This document shows, one piece after another, positions 9,103 to 14,148 of a stretch of DNA of 14,148 nt (its first letter is position 1; every line of letters begins with the position of its first letter). The DNA is from Larix sibirica (lineage: Eukaryota > Streptophyta > Pinopsida > Pinales > Pinaceae). Below the pieces are notes generated by a model that ran no database searches, was not told the DNA's origin, and worked only from the letters and a program-made list of their open reading frames with translations. A program made the translations under genes and the position numbers. The DNA lies in the NCBI GenBank assembly GCA_004151065.3, contig NWUY0303934641.1, forward strand, positions 1-14,148. Direction: 5' to 3'.

Positions 9103-11529
9103 GATTCCATCTGCTAAATTTTCTTGCTTCTCATGTTACAAAAAACTACAAATCTCTTCAATTTACATTGTACAATTGGAAGTGATATTTGGTATGGAAA
9201 CTTTCTAAGGATCTAGTTGCATATTTGACCTAGTATTTTAAAATAAGTTTTGCCTTACACTTTCTTACAATACTTTGCACATTACCAACAAAGAGTACTA
9301 TACATACACACGTAGAATCCCTTAACTATTTTTCCAGGAAAAGAACAACTCTAAAGTTAAACATATCATCTATAAATTCATACACTTTTTATGCACTTTA
9401 CAATTAAGTTTTATTTTTTTTTGCATATGATGGGGATTGTTGCATCTAAAATTGGCCCTTTGTTTGCACGGTACCATTAAAAAACTTGTTTGTTGCACAA
9501 GAAGTAGGTTATTACACATGATTCTAAAAATGCTACTTGCCATTGATTGCAGAGTCGTGATTCAAAACTAGTATGGTCTTAGGAAAATTATATCATGTGC
9601 TAAACATGAAATAACAGAGATATCATGATCATAGATCATAGTTTGGGTGCCAGCTACATTATTCCAAGGATGATTTTTTACTATATATCAAAATTATGTT
9701 TAAAAAAAGTTCAAATTGAGTGGATTGCAAAACACATCCTCAATCATGAAGAAAAGGATAAATGATCACATCACAATTGAATTCCCAAAAATGGAAAAAT
9801 ATTATGTATAATCCTAGGCATGTACCATCAGTTCAAATAATAGCCCATGTACATTTTTTTTCTTGAAGCACAGTTGTCTAAAGTGCATCTACAATATGCA
9901 CAAAATACATTAATGGCACCTTTCTTCCATAAATCATTGAGTTATTGTCTAGCAAAGTGAATAGTTTTGTTCCTCTCAAGAACAAAAGGATGTGAGGAGA
10001 TCTTCTCAAAGTATACTCTCGAACATTGTTGGAGGAAAATCCCCTCTCATTTCCCTATCAATCAATCATCCTTTGGGCCTACAATTAACCTCCATCATCA
10101 TTATGCATCATTTTTTAATCCTCTCTTGTCTTACCGTAGAGTTCAATTTTCTCCCTCAATCGAGTGGTCACATTTATCCCTTACTATAAAGACATGAAAT
10201 ATTAATGGTGTGTATATACCAAAGAATTGAAAGGAATATACATTAAGCCCACTAAATATACAAAAACCCAAATACTATTTCTCATTCATTAACAAAACTA
10301 AAAAGGAAAGTCACTAGGCAATATAAAACTAGAGAGTTGTGTCTTCTCTTTATTATATCTCTAGTTACCGATAAGAGCAAACTTACAGGGTAAAAGAAAG
10401 TGTCCTTGCTCATGCTGACTCAACCTCTGTTTATTATATTGATACTTGAAATGAAATGGATGTTGTGGGCTTAGAGGCTTCCACTCTATCATATAAAGGA
10501 ACCATTGATTTTATAACTTAAAGAATTTTAAGCATACTCAAGAATTAAAATAGGGCACCAACCCCGTGCAAAGGCAATGCAAGTAAAGAGTGACTAAAAT
10601 GAAAATTGATCAAACACGAATGCAAGGAGAAATATGGGGTGTTGATTCGGTATTGTTGTTGATTAGTAAGCATTTGCGATCCATTCTTATTTATTTTGTG
10701 TTTCAGACAAGTTGCAGTTTCCGTTACACCAAATAATGCATGAATTATTTCATTCAATTTTCAACAAATGGTATTGCAATTCTTATGTACATTTAATGGT
10801 CCTTGGGTGATGCTGAATATGCTTTTGGGTTCCAAGTTACATCAACTTAAAATATACTCAAGAAAGACTACAATTACAGTCAAAAACTTATGTTCTCCCT
10901 AGGTAATAATTTTTATTTCCACGTAATTGTTTAGAAAAACAATTTCAAACATTTTCCAAAATCAGCCATGAAATTGTTATTCCTTCAAACAACCAAAAGA
11001 TTCTAGACTAGTAACATATGCAACTTCAATCAAATATTTTTATTAAAATGAGACTCTACCACATCCTAGTTTCAAAACTAAACTGGCAAAGTCACTCCAC
11101 CACCAAACAATAAATAAAAATTCATCAACATTTGATAACCAAAGCATCACATCAATTGATGTTATACCTTTAACTAATGGTGTTATCATTTGTGCCCAAA
11201 ACTTTCATTAAAACTAATACTAATCCATAAGAGATTTTTTCTCTTTTTCAAAACTCAACATGCTTTTAAAACTTGGGATTCCAATCAAGTAAAATGTGAG
11301 TTGGTAATCAAGTTCACAATATATCTCTTAACTTAAGTTCTTTGTTTATTTTCAATATAAATTAAATTGAAAACAAGCTACGTGGTAGCGAATACCTGCC
11401 AATGCAGTGGATAAATTTGCCTATAATTTGCTATATTTTCTATTTGACCTTGATATTGCACAACGAATTTAAATATTATAAATTATATTTAGATTAGGAT
11501 ATACCTAGCCACAATACTAAGCCACATCT
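9103..11529. other. AT-rich intergenic sequence, no gene seen
   Basis: Long AT-rich block with stops in all frames. Open stretches at 9967-10197 (plus) and 10545-10757 (minus) have no recognisable domain and low-complexity composition. No RNA gene, LTR end or convincing terminal inverted repeat was found by eye. Confidence 0.6.
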
Positions 11530-11666
11530 CACTCCCCAAAAAACATTACTTGTTGCCTTATTTCTAAGAGCCTTGCAATAAACACCACTCCCCCAACAAA
11601 ACATCACTAGCTTGTTGCCTTGTTTCCGCATAAAGAATTATTGACATAAGAGCCTTGCAATAAACA
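11530..11666 (+). repeat. Diverged direct duplication with an identical 20-bp core
   Basis: Two copies of the pattern ACTCCCC-A-rich-ACAT(T/C)ACT...TTGTTGCCTT-TTTC...TAAGAGCCTTGCAATAAACA lie end to end. The 20-bp end segment is identical at 11565-11584 and 11647-11666. The second copy carries extra bases: AG before CTTGTTGCC, and about 20 bases (CCGCATAAAGAATTATTGAC) before the core. This is a local tandem duplication with a later insertion in copy 2 or deletion in copy 1. Confidence 0.85.
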
Positions 11667-11846
11667 TAAACAATTGAGAAAGACAATTGCGTATGAATAA
11701 CATACTATTGGTCAATATTCCAACCTACTTTATAGTTCATTTTAGATCATATATAGCAATGTAAGAGTGTAACAAGTCTAACTTAAATATTAATTTATTA
11801 ATTAGTTAGTTAGGTCGTGACAGTCATATCCTTTCATATTAAACAA

Positions 11847-11961
11847 TGCAACCTTACGTACGTTTTTCAATGTATATATTGTCATCTATTCTATGTAATT
11901 TATCATCATTAAAATATAAAAACAATATCAAATATATATATTTTCAAGAAGAATCGTTGCA
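11847..11961 (+). repeat. Candidate short LTR (TRIM- or copia-like), 115 bp
   Basis: The segment starts TGCAAC and ends GTTGCA, a perfect 6-bp terminal inverted repeat of the TG...CA type, and the tRNA-Met-type primer-binding site begins two bases after it. Inside are a TATA-like TGTATATATTG (about 11870) and an AAAATATAAAAACAAT stretch that could carry a polyadenylation signal. The size is within the range of terminal-repeat retrotransposons in miniature. No second copy of this LTR exists in the window, so the left boundary rests only on the inverted termini. A longer copia-type LTR starting further left is an alternative. Confidence 0.4.
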
Positions 11962-11963
11962 AG

Positions 11964-11981
11964 TGGTATTAGAGCTTCAAG
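11964..11981 (+). other. Plus-strand primer-binding site resembling the complement of initiator tRNA-Met
   Basis: TGGTATTAGAGCTTCAAG matches the TGGTATCAGAGC complement of tRNA-iMet at 11 of the first 12 positions; the match weakens after that. It is preceded by GTTGCA-AG, which fits an LTR 3' end. The orientation is opposite to the gypsy element at 1-2786, so this would be a separate retroelement whose interior runs to the right. Confidence 0.6.
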
Positions 11982-11984
11982 TTC

Positions 11985-12735
11985 CTTGTTCTCTCCATTT
12001 TTTCATCCTCTCGGCATTCACACCCTTCCTTTGCACTATGCGCATCCCTCCATACTCCATGTTTCTCCTTACATGACCTCCCCTCTACGAACTCTCCCTC
12101 ACGCTACAAACCCCACGCTTCCAATAGTCATAAATCCCCTCCTTACTGTTGCGTCCTACGGCCACTCCGACACACATCCAACTCCCAAATCGTTGTGAAT
12201 CCTCACCTCACCATCCTCCCACTCTACAACCCACACACTCCATCATGCCTTGATCCAACCCTAACTATGCTCCTGCACACTCCCCGTTACGCATCCACAT
12301 ACCTTCTTCCCATTACATATCCCCCACGCACCTCCACTCCTACGCATATCCCTTCTACACCCTCCTTCCACCACCCATGTGACCCTCCATCACTTCTCAC
12401 TCCTCATCACCCCCGCAACCCTCTTCACTCCACCCACCACTGCATTACTCCGCTCTCCAACCAGCTCCCGCCCCTCCCGCCTGTGCCTACTCTCCATTTT
12501 CCCACCTTCCCACCTTCCCACCTACGCACTCACCCAATCTTTTTCTGTGGCACTCCCTCCTTGACTTAGATCTCACCTCTCTTCTTCCATACCACTAACC
12601 AACCCTCAAATTATTCCCCCTCATCAATCCTCCCCATGGCAATTTGCTCCACGCGAATCCTCCCCTCACCTCCTCTTGCATCCTTCACGCAAAATCCACC
12701 AATCCATCAAACCGCCAATCGTCCAATCCACTTCC
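11985..12735 (+). other. Strongly C-biased, low-complexity stretch
   Basis: The plus strand is dominated by C with T and A and has very little G; for example, 12361-12420 has 33 C and 3 G. Overlapping open frames, the longest at 12195-12569 (124 codons of Pro/Thr/His/Leu/Ser), are by-products of this composition, since stops need G or A runs that are rare here; they are not called as genes. A small tandem, CCCACCTT twice followed by CCCACCTA, lies at 12501-12524. The stretch starts just after the primer-binding site and ends just before the telobox palindrome. It may be the interior or leader of the short-LTR element, or a promoter-proximal region of the downstream segment. Confidence 0.75.
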
Positions 12736-12756
12736 ATTAGGGTTTAAAACCCTAAT
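12736..12756. promoter_or_regulatory. Palindromic double telobox
   Basis: ATTAGGGTTT and AAACCCTAAT flank a single A, a perfect 10-bp inverted repeat that contains AAACCCTAA on both strands. Teloboxes (AAACCCTA) are known plant promoter elements, found in ribosomal-protein and other growth-related genes and bound by telobox-binding and TRB/Myb proteins. Its position at the edge of the C-rich stretch and upstream of ACGT elements fits a promoter, but no gene is proven here. Confidence 0.6.
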
Positions 12757-12850
12757 TCCAATTCAAAAAAAATTATGATAATTACGTCGAAGATGTTTCT
12801 TTGTTGAAACATGGTTTCATGACACTATTCGAGATTCCTCGCTTCTCAAG

Positions 12851-12950
12851 CCAATAGAAAACTACCGCGTGTTGTACCTTCGCCGCTGTAAAAAATCTAA
12901 CAGGCCACGTCATGGGTTGTCATTCTGTACAATGAAAAGCCACCACGTTC
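12851..12950 (+). promoter_or_regulatory. Cluster of promoter-like elements (CCAAT, two ACGT elements)
   Basis: CCAAT lies at 12851-12855, CCACGTCA at 12905-12912 (G-box/C-box hybrid, ABRE-like) and CCACGTTC at 12943-12950. ACGT cores of this type are bound by plant bZIP factors. They lie about 100-200 bases after the palindromic telobox and before the open frames starting near 12901-13150. Single short motifs are common by chance; the clustering is the only argument. Confidence 0.3.
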
Positions 12951-13332
12951 ACGCATATACAGATTCGTTCGTCACTCTTCTCCGTTTAATCCTGCGAGTC
13001 AATCAGAATTTCCAAGAGCGTGGACGAGGACGGCAAGCGACCAGACGCTGGAAGGGCTTCGGGAGAATGTGACTATGAATGCTGTTGGAATACGCTGGCC
13101 TTTGTCTGCGTGGTAAATTGCGTTCGAAGCTCAAAAAATCGAGAAGTCCATGGCTAGGATCCCATGTTTTGGCTACGAAATGGATGCAAATTCAAGGGAG
13201 AAGCATCAACAAATCGCTTCCAACCGTTGGGTTGGAGATTGGGATCTTTATCCAACAAGGAAAAAATGGGGTTTTCTTCGAACTTGTAACGACACTCTTA
13301 CATTTATTACTTTGAATGAGAAGTGCATTTAA
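12901..13332 (+). pseudogene. Hypothetical open frame with one internal stop; no family recognised
   Basis: One plus-strand frame is open from 12901 to 13332 except for a single TAA at 13114-13116. The second half has an ATG at 13150 and would give a 60-residue product (MARIPCFGYEMDANSREKHQ...), while the first half has no early ATG. Composition is mixed and protein-like (SWVVILYNEKPP, EFPRAWTRTAS, SNRWVGDWDLYP), with no domain, signal peptide or membrane segment that I can see. Other frames here (12869-13072 and 13079-13315) are also open, so the evidence for coding is weak. It may be a decayed gene fragment, an exon of a gene continuing out of frame, or chance. Confidence 0.2.
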
Positions 13333-13424
13333 TATTCTTGTAAAAGTCGAGACCTAAAATAAAGCAAAAACCATAACTAACAAAGAACATATTAACATTA
13401 AGGTTATCTTTAGGGAGTAAGCTA

Positions 13425-13461
13425 TCTCCTCGGCGATTTGCACCCGGGGACGTCGAGGAGA
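13425..13461. repeat. 8-bp inverted repeat in CpG-rich sequence
   Basis: TCTCCTCG (13425-13432) and CGAGGAGA (13454-13461) are perfect complements around a 21-base loop. On the minus strand the loop contains GGGTGCAAATCG, close to the pol III B-box consensus, with a TGGC-starting, weak A-box-like segment about 30 bases upstream in that sense. A tRNA-derived SINE head is possible but not shown. I see no SINE tail. Confidence 0.4.
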
Positions 13462-13723
13462 CCCTCACGCCATTTGTAAATGGCCTGCTCACTGTCTCTG
13501 TCTCCGGTTCCCTTTGCCCTCGTCCGATCACGCAAAACCATTGCAGGTCCCCATGCCGTCTGACAGAATCTATTCCGGGCAGTCGATGGATCCCACGCCA
13601 ACGCAATTGCAATGCAAGCTCTCCTCACCATGTAGCTCTGCACACCGATCCAGCTCCCGCATCCAAACTCTGCACCCTCCACCCTGCTAGATTGTTTTCC
13701 TGCAACTCCATTCGGTGGACAGT
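13462..13723. other. CpG-rich stretch, coding status unknown
   Basis: Markedly richer in G, C and CpG than most of the window. Open frames exist on both strands (minus 13307-13612 and 13422-13793; plus about 13419-13690 without an early ATG), as expected for GC-rich DNA, and none has a motif I recognise. It directly precedes the minisatellite. It could be an exon or unmethylated promoter-type DNA. Confidence 0.35.
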
Positions 13724-14030
13724 GAGGTGGACGAGTTTCAGAAGGAACCCGCATTGCTCCTGCTCGATCGATCCCCTGCTCTCTAGCTCGCAAGAGGTGG
13801 AGGAGTTTCTGAAGGAACCCCGCGTGCTCCTGCTCCTGCTCGATTGATCCTCTTCTCCCTGGCTCGCAAGAGGTGGACGAGTTTCTAAAGGAACACCGCG
13901 TGCTCCTGCTCCTGCTCGATCAATCCTCTTCTCCCTGGTTCGCAAGAGGTGGACGAGTTTCAGAAGGAACCCCACGTGCTCCTGCTCGATAGATCCCCTG
14001 CTCCCTGGCTCACAAGAGGTGGACGAGTTG
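13724..14030. repeat. Minisatellite: four 70/76/76/70-bp units plus a partial fifth
   Basis: Units start with GAGGTGG at 13724, 13794, 13870, 13946 and 14016. The two middle units carry one extra CTCCTG hexamer (TGCTCCTGCTCCTGCTCGAT instead of TGCTCCTGCTCGAT) and share CTCTTCTCCC. The outer two share GATCCCCTGCTC and CAGAAGGAACC, giving an A-B-B-A order. The fifth unit stops after GAGGTGGACGAGTTG. The minus-strand open stretch 13625-14050 (141 codons) reads the repeat in successive different frames because 70 and 76 are not multiples of three. It therefore has no repeating peptide and is not called as a gene. Confidence 0.93.
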
Positions 14031-14110
14031 AATGAAACCTTTGAGAGCAAACATATCTTGCATACATAACCGCGGAGGCAACAAAATGAAACCTTTGATT
14101 TGTTGAATGA
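14027..14110. repeat. Short direct repeats flanking a 40-base spacer
   Basis: AATGAAACCTTTGA occurs at 14031-14044 and again at 14085-14098, and GTTGAATGA at 14027-14035 and 14102-14110. The first copies overlap the point where the minisatellite breaks off. This could mark a local duplication at the edge of the array. Confidence 0.85.
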
Positions 14111-14148
14111 TCGATCACATGTTATGAATATAAGAGCAATCGATGAGC

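Noticed and set aside
12195-12569. 124-codon plus-strand open frame rich in Pro, Thr, His and Leu
   Set aside because: It lies in the C-biased low-complexity stretch, where stops are rare in all plus frames; overlapping frames are open too and the composition simply mirrors the DNA.
13422-13793. 123-codon minus-strand open frame and the overlapping 101-codon frame at 13307-13612
   Set aside because: Open frames on both strands overlap in GC-rich DNA, and I recognise no domain in any of them; no reason to prefer one.
13625-14050. 141-codon minus-strand open frame
   Set aside because: It runs through the 70/76-bp minisatellite, changing frame in each unit, so no repeated peptide is kept. It is a by-product of GC-rich repeat DNA.
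1-14148. CRISPR array, bacterial operon, plastid or rRNA insertion
   Set aside because: No regularly spaced short repeats with unique spacers, no operon-like gene packing and no recognisable organellar or rRNA sequence was seen.

Overview
This looks like a gene-poor stretch of a land-plant nuclear genome. The evidence is a decayed Ty3/gypsy gag-pol element, two primer-binding sites complementary to initiator tRNA-Met (one strong, one weaker), a telobox-type AAACCCTA motif, microsatellites and long AT-rich intergenic sequence. I find no prokaryotic operon structure, rRNA, intact tRNA or CRISPR array. I cannot name the species, and I see no intact, recognisable protein-coding gene.

Layout. Positions 1-2786, minus strand: the 5' part of an old Ty3/gypsy retrotransposon. 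Read from right to left it has an LTR edge near 2787, a tRNA-iMet primer-binding site, gag with a zinc knuckle, an aspartic protease and reverse transcriptase, and it runs off the left window edge. It carries about six frame changes, many stops and substitutions in catalytic motifs, so it is a dead copy. Positions 2787-3131: probable LTR sequence followed by a (TC)n/(TA)n microsatellite. Positions 3132-6290: non-coding, increasingly AT-rich, with a recurring GGGC-NNN-GCCC hairpin motif. Positions 6291-7480: somewhat richer sequence with broken reading frames, ending in three degenerate copies of a TGTTTCTCC...GGAGGC motif; it may be an unrecognisable retroelement remnant. Positions 7480-11520: AT-rich and nearly featureless apart from a 25-bp duplication with a pol III B-box match, a poly-A run and one imperfect hairpin.

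Positions 11530-14148 are the most structured part. In order they hold a 20-bp-core direct duplication, a candidate 115-bp LTR (TGCAAC...GTTGCA) followed two bases later by a plus-strand tRNA-iMet-type primer-binding site, about 700 bp of strongly C-over-G-biased sequence, a perfect inverted telobox palindrome, a more CpG-rich promoter-like or gene-like segment with ACGT elements and a 144-codon frame broken by one stop, and an A-B-B-A minisatellite of 70/76/76/70-bp units.

No convincing new biological system is present. The best leads are the short-LTR (TRIM-like) candidate with its C-rich interior, the palindromic telobox next to possible promoter elements, and the minisatellite history. 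All of them need genome-wide comparison.
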